Assembly: GCA_034420775.1 (NCBI GenBank)
Contig: DAOUKZ010000075.1
Span: 1 to 7,045, forward strand
Direction of reading: 5' to 3'
Length of the DNA: 7,045 bases
Origin: DAOUKH01 sp034420775
GTDB lineage: Bacteria; Chloroflexota; Dehalococcoidia; SHYB01
Below the pieces are notes generated by a model, which was not told the origin of the DNA, searched no databases, and saw nothing but the letters and a program-made list of their open reading frames with translations. The translations under genes and the position numbers were made by a program. This document shows positions 1 through 6,468 of the stretch, one piece after another (the stretch's first letter is position 1; each line of letters begins with the position of its first letter).

Positions 1-860
1 AGATCGGCCCGTCCGTGGCGATCGCCTTCCCCCGCAGCCCGTTCATGACGGCACAGCTTGGCTGGGAGCTCCAACGCTACTCCGGCGGCAGGTTCGAGCT
101 CGGCCTCGGCACCCAGGTGCGCGGCCACATCCAGCGTCGCTTCGGCGCCGAGTGGGGACGGCCGATCGGACGCATGCGGAACTACATCGAGGCGGTGCGC
201 GCCATCTGGAACGGCTTCCAGACGGGCGAACGACTGAACGTCACCGGCGACTTCTACTCGCTCAACCTACTGACCCCCCAGTTCAACCCCGGCCCAATCG
301 ACCATCCCCACATCCCGGTCTTGGTGGCGGGAGCGAACAAGGGGATGTGCAGGTTGGCCGGATCGACCTGCGAGGGGCTGCTGCTCCATCCCCTAGCCTC
401 GCCTGAATATGTCCGCCAAGTCGCCTGGCCCGCCGTGGAGGCGGGCGCCGAGTCTGCCGCACGCACGCTCGACGCCTTCGAGCTCAGCTCCAGCGGCTTC
501 GTCGCCGCCGGCGACACCAACACTGAGATCCAGGAGCGATGGGAGGTCATCCGCGAGCGCATCGCCTTCTACGCTTCCACCCCCGCTTACCAGACCATCC
601 TCAAGGTGCACGGATGGGAGGACCTCACCCCGGCGCTTCACGCCAAGTCGCGGGAGGGCAAGTGGAAGGAGATGGCGGGCCTGATCGGCGACGAGGTCGT
701 CGCCGCCTTCACCGTCAGCGGGCGCTACGAGGAGGTCGGAGCCAAGCTACGCGAGCGGTGGGACGGCGTGGCGTCAAGAGTCGAAGTCGCCTTGACCGCC
801 ATTGAAGGGGCGAAGCCCGAACAGGTCGCCCGCATCGTCGCCGACGCGACCGGGGACTAG
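1..860 (+). CDS. LLM-class F420-dependent oxidoreductase (TIGR03617-like), 5'-truncated
   Basis: The reading frame is open from the left edge (first full codon at base 3) to a TAG stop at 858-860, giving 285 visible residues. The GTG at 15 is probably an internal Val (fragment begins IGPSVAIAFPRSPF), so about 40 N-terminal residues should lie outside the window. The fragment shows the hallmarks of the F420-dependent LLM subfamily known as TIGR03617: AFPRSP at fragment residues 8-13, GGRFELGLGTQ at 28-38 (the barrel strand lining the cofactor pocket), the tract PVLVAGAN at 105-112, and AFYASTPAYQ followed by HGW at 188-205. These proteins are cytosolic TIM-barrel enzymes of the bacterial luciferase superfamily that move hydride to or from F420 or flavin. 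Substrates are mostly unknown, and nothing here identifies one. The gene converges on the minus-strand MmgE/PrpD gene and overlaps its stop codon. Family assignment is firm, the cofactor is inferred from the subfamily, and the substrate is unknown. Confidence 0.9.
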   Translation, partial: IGPSVAIAFPRSPFMTAQLGWELQRYSGGRFELGLGTQVRGHIQRRFGAEWGRPIGRMRNYIEAVRAIWNGFQTGERLNVTGDFYSLNLLTPQFNPGPIDHPHIPVLVAGANKGMCRLAGSTCEGLLLHPLASPEYVRQVAWPAVEAGAESAARTLDAFELSSSGFVAAGDTNTEIQERWEVIRERIAFYASTPAYQTILKVHGWEDLTPALHAKSREGKWKEMAGLIGDEVVAAFTVSGRYEEVGAKLRERWDGVASRVEVALTAIEGAKPEQVARIVADATGD

Positions 861-2233
861 GCCGGCCGCAGGTCGTCGGTAAGCTCGCGGATCGAGCCGA
901 GCCCTTCCAACCCCGCAATCGACGCCAAGACCGCTTCCGTCTTTTCAGCGCCGATGACGCCCTGCGCCCACTCGGAGAACTTCGCCTCCATCTCGCTCCA
1001 CGTCATGGGGTTCTCGGGCTCCCCCTTCGGCAGCGGCACCGCCCGCCGCGCGCTGCGCCCGTCGGCGGCCACGACTTCCACCCGCGACCCCATCGTGTCG
1101 TCCGACTCGTCGACGCTGACGGTGGTGGCGTCCATCAGCCGCTCCGTCTCCGCCGACCCCAGCAGCCCGTAGCTGTCCCACGTGTAGGGGTCGAGGACGC
1201 TGGCCGCGGCGGCGAAGTAGACGCTGAACTGTCCCTCGACGATGTTGCCGGGCCGTTTCTTCTCGGTGGGCGGGTTCGCCACGAGGCTGTACCCCGTCGG
1301 CCCCATGTCGATGTTGATGGCGGCGATGTCGTCCGCCCCCAGCCCCTGCTCCTGCACGATGTCCCGCACCGCGTCGATGGTGGCGTGGTTGTAGCGGCAG
1401 CAGGGGTACGGCTTCACCGCCATGTTCATCACTTCCCACTCGCTGCCAAGACCGGCCAACGCCGCGGTCGCGTCCAACTCGTCGTTCGAGTACAAGTTGA
1501 AGTAGCCGAACTTGCCTTCGATCGGCCCGCTCCCGCCGTAGTAGCCGTGCCGCCCCATCACGAGGCTGAGGATGGCGTTGTGGGCGGTCAGCCCTGTGTG
1601 GAGCCGCTTGTTCCACGCCCCGTCGACCAGGAACTGCTGCGACCCGGCGGTCTGGCTCCCGTTCAGCCCCATCGCGTTCGCCGCCTCTTTCTCGGTCAGC
1701 CCCATCAGTCGCGCCCCCGCCGCCGTGCACGCGAAGATGCCCGTCGTCGCGGTCGGATGGAAGCCGCGATGGTGCATCGCCGGCCCGTGCGCCTTGCCAA
1801 TCTTGTTGGCAATGTCGTAGCCCGCTACGGCCGCGGCCAGGAACTCCTTACCGGAGACCCCGTACTCCTCGCCCAAGGCCAGCAGCGTGGCGAACATCGG
1901 CGCACCGGTGTGCATGATCGCGACCCGGTGCGTGTCGTCGTAGTCCATGCTGTGCGCCAGCGTCGCGTTCATCATCGCCGCGTAGTGCGACGGGTACCGC
2001 TCGGCCTCGCCCAGCACCGTGCTCTTCCCCTTCGCGCCCCCGGCAAGGTCGAGCATCCCCTGCAGGATCGGCGCGGACGACTCCGCTACCTGCCGCCCCC
2101 CGAGCGCGACGGCCAGGAAGTCCATGAACAGCCCCTTCGTCTGCTGCACCACATCGGGAGGTAGCGACTCGTATCGCAGCGTCAGAGCGTGTTCGGCGAG
2201 CCTGTTGGTGACACCGGTTGCGGCTACGACCAT
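857..2233 (-). CDS. MmgE/PrpD family protein, paralog 1 (458 aa)
   Basis: The family contains 2-methylcitrate dehydratase, cis-aconitate decarboxylase and related cytosolic enzymes acting on small polycarboxylates. The protein has the usual length and two-domain shape: a mainly helical N-terminal domain (about residues 8-260) and a C-terminal lid domain (about 270-440). Against the active site of human cis-aconitate decarboxylase (ACOD1), recalled as D93, T97, H103, H159, K207, K272 and Y318, it keeps D97 and T101 (in DYDDTH), H108 (MHTG), H159 (GFHP), K209 (NKRLH) and K274 (KPYPCC). The Tyr becomes F340, with Y339 beside it, and the loop before H108 is one residue longer. The ATG at 2233 was chosen because a strong Shine-Dalgarno AAGGAGGA lies 5 bases upstream and the product then starts at the normal family N-terminus. 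The frame stays open upstream to about 3454, but that part is antisense to the neighbouring LLM gene and looks like no known protein. The stop lies in the CTAG shared with the convergent upstream gene. Exact reaction unknown; a dehydratase or decarboxylase of a polycarboxylic acid is the best guess. Confidence 0.93.
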   Translation of the reverse strand: MVVAATGVTNRLAEHALTLRYESLPPDVVQQTKGLFMDFLAVALGGRQVAESSAPILQGMLDLAGGAKGKSTVLGEAERYPSHYAAMMNATLAHSMDYDDTHRVAIMHTGAPMFATLLALGEEYGVSGKEFLAAAVAGYDIANKIGKAHGPAMHHRGFHPTATTGIFACTAAGARLMGLTEKEAANAMGLNGSQTAGSQQFLVDGAWNKRLHTGLTAHNAILSLVMGRHGYYGGSGPIEGKFGYFNLYSNDELDATAALAGLGSEWEVMNMAVKPYPCCRYNHATIDAVRDIVQEQGLGADDIAAINIDMGPTGYSLVANPPTEKKRPGNIVEGQFSVYFAAAASVLDPYTWDSYGLLGSAETERLMDATTVSVDESDDTMGSRVEVVAADGRSARRAVPLPKGEPENPMTWSEMEAKFSEWAQGVIGAEKTEAVLASIAGLEGLGSIRELTDDLRPA

Positions 2234-2238
2234 GAGAG

Positions 2239-2246
2239 TCCTCCTT
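2239..2246 (-). promoter_or_regulatory. Strong Shine-Dalgarno for MmgE/PrpD paralog 1
   Basis: On the minus strand this reads AAGGAGGA, a near-perfect complement of the 16S rRNA 3' end, 5 bases before the ATG at 2233. It fixes the start of the gene and rules out the longer upstream reading frame. Confidence 0.8.
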
Positions 2247-2271
2247 GGCGGCGGGCGGAATCGGCGGCCCC

Positions 2272-2303
2272 ATTCTAGCAAGAAGCGCGCCGCCTTGACC
2301 CAA
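2272..2303 (-). promoter_or_regulatory. Possible minus-strand promoter for MmgE/PrpD paralog 1
   Basis: Read on the minus strand, TAGAAT (2277-2272), preceded by TGC, resembles an extended -10 box. TTGGGT (2303-2298) could be a -35, but the 20-base spacer is long. Transcription would begin near 2265, giving a leader of about 30 bases that contains the AAGGAGGA ribosome site. The -35 overlaps that of the opposing promoter, because TTGACCCAA reads TTGGGTCAA on the other strand. Weak evidence from motif match only. Confidence 0.35.
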
Positions 2304-2323
2304 CCCCCGCGCCTCCCTAGCAT
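2295..2323 (+). promoter_or_regulatory. Sigma-70-type promoter for the second LLM gene
   Basis: TTGACC (2295-2300) and TAGCAT (2318-2323) are separated by exactly 17 bases, a good match to the housekeeping -35/-10 pattern in an otherwise GC-rich spacer. The predicted start of transcription is near 2330, about 12 bases before the ATG at 2342. The leader would hold only a weak G-rich ribosome site, GGGGGTG (2331-2337). Motif-based, not demonstrated. Confidence 0.5.
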
Positions 2324-2341
2324 CCCCGCCGGGGGTGCATC

Positions 2342-3385
2342 ATGCGCAACGGCGGCCTCGAGTTCTGCATCAACGGCGGCCAGGACGGCCCGATCGAGAA
2401 AACCATCGAGCTCCGGAAGGCCTGCGACGACGGCGTCGTCGACGTGTTCGGCATCCCCGACTCCGCCGTCCGCAGCCCCGAGCTCTACGCCTCGCTCACC
2501 CTCTGCGCCCTCAACACCTCGCGCATGCGCATCATGCCCTGCGTGAGCAACCCCATCACCCGCCACCCCTCCGTGACCGCCTCCGGCATGGCGACCCTGA
2601 GCGCAATCGCCCCGGGCCGGGCCGCCCTTGGACTCGCCACCGGCGACAGCTCCATCTGGGGCGTCGGGCTCAAACCCGCCCGCGTCGAGCGCCTGCGTAG
2701 CTACATCCAAGCGGTGAAGGGCCTCCTCGCCGGTGAGGAGGTCACCTGGGAGGGCAAGACCTTCCGGCAGCAGTGGGACGCCTGGGCCCCCGACCGCCAC
2801 ATCCCCATCTATGTCGCCTGCTCCGGTCCGAAGGTGCTCAAGATGGCCGCCCAGACCGCCGACGGTGTCATCGTCACCATGGGCTTCTCCGACGAGGACG
2901 TGCGCTACATCCGCGGCATCATCGCCGAGGGCTGCGCCGAGGTCGGCCGCGACCCCGCCGAGGTCGACATCTGGTGGAACGGCTACATCGTCTTCGGCGA
3001 GTCCGTCGAGGAGGCCATGAGCCGCAGCCTGGGCTGGCCCATGGGCTGGCTCACCATGACCACGATGGAGGGCAAGGGCATCCCCGAGCAGTACCGCGAC
3101 GCGGTCGCTGAGTTGAACGCCGACAAGCACAGCATCGAGGCCGTCTACAAGGTCCCCGACCGCCACAAGGTGCTCGCCGAGCGGGCCAAGAAGCTCGGCA
3201 TCTACGACTGGCTCGTCTCGAGGTCGCCCAAGCTCTACGGCACCCCGGACGACATCGTTGCCCGCCTCCACGAGCTCGCCGCCGACGGCATGAACCACTG
3301 GATGTTCTACATCACCGGCCCCGCCGATACCCGCAGCACCCTCGTCCGCCGTCTCACCACCGAGGTCATCCCCAAGCTCGGCTGA
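2342..3385 (+). CDS. LLM-class flavin/F420-dependent oxidoreductase (347 aa)
   Basis: A complete TIM-barrel enzyme of the bacterial luciferase superfamily, distinct in sequence from the truncated LLM protein at the left edge. Visible family marks are a short first strand (LEFCI, residues 6-10), SNPITRHPSVTA at 69-80, APGRAALGLATGD at 90-102 (the GRxxLGxGxGD type of motif of Mer-like F420 enzymes), IPIYVAC at 154-160 and ADGVIV at 173-178. There is no signal peptide or membrane segment, so it should be cytosolic. The NPxTRHP and LGxxTGD combination suits the methylene-tetrahydromethanopterin reductase-like branch, many members of which use F420. A flavin cofactor remains possible. The ATG at 2342 was chosen because it begins the conserved region and lies just downstream of a good promoter. 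The gene is divergent from MmgE/PrpD paralog 1 and convergent with paralog 2. Substrate unknown. Confidence 0.92.
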   Translation: MRNGGLEFCINGGQDGPIEKTIELRKACDDGVVDVFGIPDSAVRSPELYASLTLCALNTSRMRIMPCVSNPITRHPSVTASGMATLSAIAPGRAALGLATGDSSIWGVGLKPARVERLRSYIQAVKGLLAGEEVTWEGKTFRQQWDAWAPDRHIPIYVACSGPKVLKMAAQTADGVIVTMGFSDEDVRYIRGIIAEGCAEVGRDPAEVDIWWNGYIVFGESVEEAMSRSLGWPMGWLTMTTMEGKGIPEQYRDAVAELNADKHSIEAVYKVPDRHKVLAERAKKLGIYDWLVSRSPKLYGTPDDIVARLHELAADGMNHWMFYITGPADTRSTLVRRLTTEVIPKLG

Positions 3386-3405
3386 CTGTGGGGGCGGCCG
3401 GAGGT

Positions 3406-3441
3406 CTCTCCTCTTCTCCCCCGGGAGAAGATTGAGGTGAG
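3406..3441. repeat. Imperfect palindrome, REP-like intergenic hairpin
   Basis: In the 103-base gap between two convergent genes, TTCTCCC (3414-3420) can pair with GGGAGAA (3423-3429), with the innermost pairs opening to form a loop. An outer arm CTCTCCTC (3406-3413) pairs with GAGGTGAG (3434-3441), with one T-T mismatch and a four-base bulge (3430-3433) on the 3' side. The layout, CTCTCC plus GGGAGA followed by GGTGAGGGG, resembles palindromic elements dispersed between genes in many bacteria. It may also end transcription from both sides, but no T-run follows on either strand, so a simple intrinsic terminator is not supported. Only one copy lies in the window, so its repeat status is inferred from resemblance. 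Confidence 0.5.
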
Positions 3442-3488
3442 GGGCCCCTGCCAACCGCCAACGCCCATCGACGAGCGCCGCGCCCGCC

Positions 3489-4847
3489 TCACCCGCCGAT
3501 CAGCCCCGCCAAAGCCGACACATCCGGCGCGCCCTCGATGCCGCCGACGCGGTCGATGATCTCCTCCACCCGCTCCCGCGTTACGCCCGCCGCGTAGCGC
3601 CGCAGCTTCTCCGCCGCGTCGTCGAACGTGCAGGGATTGCCCGGCGCGCCTTTCCAGTCCGACACCACGAGCGTCCGCGTCTCGCCCTTCACCGTAATCG
3701 ACAGCTCCGCCGACGGTCCCTCGGCTCTGCTGAACCGCGACCCGTCCTCGTCAAGCTCGACGCGTTCCGCCAGCGCCCGCACCTGCGGGTCGGCCAGCAC
3801 CTCTTCCGACATCGCCCGCGGGTCGTCGAGTCCCCGCGCCAGTGCGATGCTCAGGGTGAACGGCAGGCTATACTGCGCGCCCATCAGCGTGTCGGGGCTT
3901 CGGTTTAGGAAGCGCGGCTCCATCATCCATGGGTTGCCCGTGACGCGGACCGCCTCCACGTCGCCGGCGTCGAACGGCCGCTCCTTGCGGAGCCGGCTCA
4001 CCCCCTCCACAACCGGGTGCGACGAGGCGTGGCACGGGTACGCCTTGACCATGATGCCGAGCAGCGCCCAGTCCTCGCCGAGCCCCCGCGTCAGCAGCTC
4101 GGGACGCGGCGCGGGCGAGTAGACGTTCAGGAAGCCGTGCTCCCCGTCGAGCACGGTCGACGGCCCGGTGAAGCCCCGCGACGCGAGCAGCGCACTCTCC
4201 AGTCCAAGCTGTCCGCCGCGGCCCACATGCAGGCGCTTCGTCATGGCGCCCTCCGGTGCGAACTCCAGCAGGCCCCCGCCGTGCGAACCGGCGATGCCGA
4301 GGGCGTGTGTCAGACCCTCGGCGTCGAGGCCGAGTGCCTTCCCCGCCCCCGTCGCGCCGCCGAACGCCGCGTTCGTCCCCGGCCCGTGGAACCCCCGTCC
4401 ATCCTCGACGGCCCGCGTGGCGGCCAGTCCCACCCTGCAGACCACCTCGTAGCCCAGCACCATCGCGGCGGCGAACGACGCGCCGTCGAGGCACCGTTGC
4501 TCCGCCAGCGCGAGGACGGCGGGAAAGACCGCTCCCGACGGGTGTGCCGACGCCGGGACGTGGGGGTGGTCGCACTCGAAGCCGCCGACGGCCACGCCGT
4601 TGACCAACGCCGCCCCGGAGGCCGACGTCCGCCACGGAGCGCCGAACACGGAGCACGCCCCGTCCGCGCCCTGCTCCCGCGCCATCTCGCCCGCCAGCAG
4701 CGTCCACGGCTGGTGCGCGGCGGCGAAGCCCGCCGCGAAGTTGTCCAGCAGGTAGACCTTCGCCGCCTCAGCGACGGGTGCGGGCAGGTCGGCGGAGCCG
4801 GTCTCGGCGACGAACGCGGCCAGTTCTTGGGCAGCGGTCCGCGCCAT
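3489..4847 (-). CDS. MmgE/PrpD family protein, paralog 2, altered active site (452 aa)
   Basis: Same fold family as the 857-2233 gene but clearly divergent, so not a recent duplicate. Family landmarks are AHPSGAVFPA (101-110), RGFHGPG (151-157), TKRLHVG (203-209), KAYPCH (268-273), AQYSLPF (324-330) and GNPCTFDD (403-410). Aligned with paralog 1 and human ACOD1, it keeps H102, H154, K204 and K268. The Asp of the DxDDT motif is E91, the Thr is P95 and the active-site Tyr position is F330. The family fold and lysines remain while the acid/Thr pair has changed, suggesting a different substrate or reaction (dehydratase, epimerase or isomerase) rather than cis-aconitate decarboxylation. The ATG at 4847 follows the flavoprotein stop by 8 bases (AGCGAGGG). 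A GGAG inside the end of that upstream gene lies 11 bases away, so translation is probably coupled. Cytosolic, no signal peptide. Cotranscribed with the flavoprotein, which suggests they act on linked metabolites. Confidence 0.92.
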   Translation of the reverse strand: MARTAAQELAAFVAETGSADLPAPVAEAAKVYLLDNFAAGFAAAHQPWTLLAGEMAREQGADGACSVFGAPWRTSASGAALVNGVAVGGFECDHPHVPASAHPSGAVFPAVLALAEQRCLDGASFAAAMVLGYEVVCRVGLAATRAVEDGRGFHGPGTNAAFGGATGAGKALGLDAEGLTHALGIAGSHGGGLLEFAPEGAMTKRLHVGRGGQLGLESALLASRGFTGPSTVLDGEHGFLNVYSPAPRPELLTRGLGEDWALLGIMVKAYPCHASSHPVVEGVSRLRKERPFDAGDVEAVRVTGNPWMMEPRFLNRSPDTLMGAQYSLPFTLSIALARGLDDPRAMSEEVLADPQVRALAERVELDEDGSRFSRAEGPSAELSITVKGETRTLVVSDWKGAPGNPCTFDDAAEKLRRYAAGVTRERVEEIIDRVGGIEGAPDVSALAGLIGG

Positions 4848-4855
4848 CCCTCGCT

Positions 4856-6340
4856 CTACTCCGTCGGCCGGGCGGCTTCGGCGCCGGCGATGCGGCCGTA
4901 GACCGCCCCGCGCATCAGGCCCGTCCCGCCGGGGTAGTTCTCATAGAAGAACCGGCCGGTGACCTCGCCCGTCGCGTAGAGGCCGCGAATGGGGATGTCC
5001 TCCGTGTCGATCACCCTTGCCATGCTGTCGATCTGCAGCCCGCCGAAGGTGAACGTGATGCCGCCCGTGACCGGGTAGACGGTGAACGGCGGCGAATCGA
5101 GCGGCAGCGCCCAGTTCGACTTCGGTGGGTCGATCCCTTCCGTGCCCTTGCCGTCTTTCACCGAGGGGTTGAACTCGCCGGGCTGCACCGCCGCGTTATA
5201 CCGCTCCACCGTGGACACCAACGCTCCTTCCGGTACGCCGATGCCCTTGGCGATTTCCGCGATGGTGTCGGCGACGACGGGCGTCCCTGTCTCGTAGCGG
5301 ACCTCCAGCAGATGGACGGTCTTCGTGTCGAAGATCTGGTACGCCACCGAGCCCGGCTGCGTGAGGATGATCCGCCCGTACTTGGCGTAGGTGTAGCTCC
5401 CGATCTCCGCGCCCTCGTCGACGAACCGCTCGCCGAGCGTGTTCACCATGATCCCGTAGGGGTAGGAGAGCCGGTTCGTGCGGTCGGTCAGGCGAAGGTC
5501 GCCCACGTCCGGCGCGGTGGCGTCGATGGGCGTCGAGTGGCACCCCTGCCAATGCCCGTAGGGCTTGGCCCCGATGTCGAGGGCTAGCCGGAGCGTCTCG
5601 CCGGTGTTGAACCGGGTGCCGCGCACCTTCACCCGGTCCCAGCCGGGGCCCAGGTAGCGGGCCCGCATCTCAGTATTGGCCTCGAAGCCGCCGGAGGCGA
5701 GCACGACCGCCCCCGCGGACACGTCCTCCGTACTCCCGCCGGCCTTGACCCTGACCCCGGTCACCGCGCCCGCGCCGTCCTGCAGGAAGCCGACGACCTT
5801 CGCCCCGTAGGCGAGTTGGATCTCGGCCTCGTCCACCATCGAGAACAGCTGCGCCACCAGCCCCACGCCCTTGCCCTTCGCTTCGAGAACGGCCCCGGGG
5901 CTGAACCGCAGCTTGCCCTCCTCCTCGTTGCGCCAGAGCACCGACCACTGCCACTGCATCCCCAGCGCGGTCATCCAAAGGATGGTGGGCAAGGACTCGT
6001 CGATAAGAGTCGTCGTGAGGCCCTTGTCGGCCTGGCCGAGGGTGACCCGCATCACGTCGTTTTCGAACAGGCCGCCGTGGTACGGCGGCGCCTCGATCCG
6101 CTGCCACTCGTCATCGGACACGCCGGGCAGTACGCGGCGAAGGTCGGGCACGCCCTCGTAGGCGAACCGGAACAGCCCCCCGCTGAAGCGGCTGTTTCCC
6201 CCGCGCTCCGACTCCGGCGCCTTCTCCAACACCAGGACCTTGGCGCCGCGCTGGCTGGCCGACAACGCCGCGGTCAGCGCCGCGTTGCCCGCGCCGACCA
6301 CGATGACGTCGTAGCGGGCGGAAGAGTTGGCAGTGACCAT
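4856..6340 (-). CDS. FAD-dependent oxidoreductase, tricarballylate dehydrogenase (TcuA)-like (494 aa)
   Basis: A flavoprotein of the fumarate reductase/succinate dehydrogenase family. The N-terminal FAD fold shows GAGNAA (16-21) with acidic E39 ending the second strand, then GGNSRFSGG (47-55) and ASGGFEAN (215-222). A capping domain contains IMVNTLGERFVDEG (297-310), and FAD binding ends with GLYATGEV (453-460) and YGRIAG (481-486). Fumarate reductases carry HxTMGG and NRLGGNA substrate motifs. Here the matching stretches are ITFTFGG (428-434) and NYPGGTGL (468-475), which to my recollection is the TcuA pattern. TcuA oxidises tricarballylate to cis-aconitate; the true substrate here is unproven. 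No signal peptide, haem motif or membrane segment is seen, and the reoxidation partner TcuB is absent from the window. The ATG at 6340 is preferred over an in-frame GTG at 6376 because AAAGGA lies 8 bases upstream (6354-6349) and the predicted transcript starts only a few bases before the GTG. First gene of a likely two-gene operon with MmgE/PrpD paralog 2. Confidence 0.92.
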   Translation of the reverse strand: MVTANSSARYDVIVVGAGNAALTAALSASQRGAKVLVLEKAPESERGGNSRFSGGLFRFAYEGVPDLRRVLPGVSDDEWQRIEAPPYHGGLFENDVMRVTLGQADKGLTTTLIDESLPTILWMTALGMQWQWSVLWRNEEEGKLRFSPGAVLEAKGKGVGLVAQLFSMVDEAEIQLAYGAKVVGFLQDGAGAVTGVRVKAGGSTEDVSAGAVVLASGGFEANTEMRARYLGPGWDRVKVRGTRFNTGETLRLALDIGAKPYGHWQGCHSTPIDATAPDVGDLRLTDRTNRLSYPYGIMVNTLGERFVDEGAEIGSYTYAKYGRIILTQPGSVAYQIFDTKTVHLLEVRYETGTPVVADTIAEIAKGIGVPEGALVSTVERYNAAVQPGEFNPSVKDGKGTEGIDPPKSNWALPLDSPPFTVYPVTGGITFTFGGLQIDSMARVIDTEDIPIRGLYATGEVTGRFFYENYPGGTGLMRGAVYGRIAGAEAARPTE

Positions 6341-6385
6341 AAGGGGAGTCCTTTCGCGGCGCCGAAGGGTTGGCACGGAGGCCCC

Positions 6386-6415
6386 ACTCTACGCCGCCCC
6401 CAAAAGCGGGGCAAC
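6386..6415 (-). promoter_or_regulatory. Promoter for the flavoprotein-MmgE/PrpD operon
   Basis: On the minus strand TTGCCC (6415-6410) and TAGAGT (6391-6386) lie 18 bases apart, a reasonable housekeeping sigma-factor match. Transcription would start near 6379, leaving a leader of about 40 bases that carries AAAGGA before the ATG at 6340. Motif-based only. Confidence 0.45.
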
Positions 6416-6456
6416 CGTGCGCGCCCGCCGACTCCCCGCCCCGCCGGACGTTCCGC

Positions 6457-6462
6457 TACACT
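6457..6462 (+). promoter_or_regulatory. -10 box for a probably leaderless CoA-transferase transcript
   Basis: TACACT matches the TANNNT -10 pattern and ends only 6 bases before the ATG at 6469, so transcription would begin at or next to the start codon. The bases between (CCTCCC) are pyrimidines and cannot act as a Shine-Dalgarno. No convincing -35 is visible 16-18 bases upstream. Together these point to a leaderless mRNA. Confidence 0.45.
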
Positions 6463-6468
6463 CCTCCC

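Noticed and set aside
860..867. Palindrome GGCCGGCC just after the shared stop codons.
   Set aside because: Eight-base GC palindromes are expected by chance at this base composition, and it lies inside the coding end of MmgE/PrpD paralog 1.
1385..2164. 259-codon plus-strand open frame opposite MmgE/PrpD paralog 1.
   Set aside because: Shadow frame with Arg/Val/His-rich composition and no motif; the minus strand carries the conserved active-site residues.
3413..3430. Intrinsic terminator at the GC-rich hairpin.
   Set aside because: No T-run follows on either strand, so it is recorded as a palindromic repeat instead.
2234..3454. Upstream extension of the minus-strand MmgE/PrpD frame to a total of 865 codons, covering the whole LLM gene in antisense.
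   Set aside because: The extension is low-complexity (Gly/Ala/Asp/Val/His-rich), as expected opposite a GC-rich gene, resembles no family, and passes through the divergent promoter region. The internal ATG at 2233 has an ideal ribosome site.
4017..4901. 294-codon plus-strand open frame antisense to MmgE/PrpD paralog 2.
   Set aside because: Arg/Pro/Ala-rich shadow frame with no recognisable domain, opposite a well-supported gene.
4778..5587. 269-codon plus-strand open frame opposite the flavoprotein.
   Set aside because: Composition is that of an antisense frame (Arg/Val/Asp/Gly-rich), with no family resemblance; the opposite strand encodes clear FAD motifs.
6341..6376. Longer flavoprotein start at GTG 6376, adding 12 residues.
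   Set aside because: The extra residues are Arg-rich and not part of the FAD fold, the GTG has no ribosome site, and AAAGGA supports the ATG at 6340.
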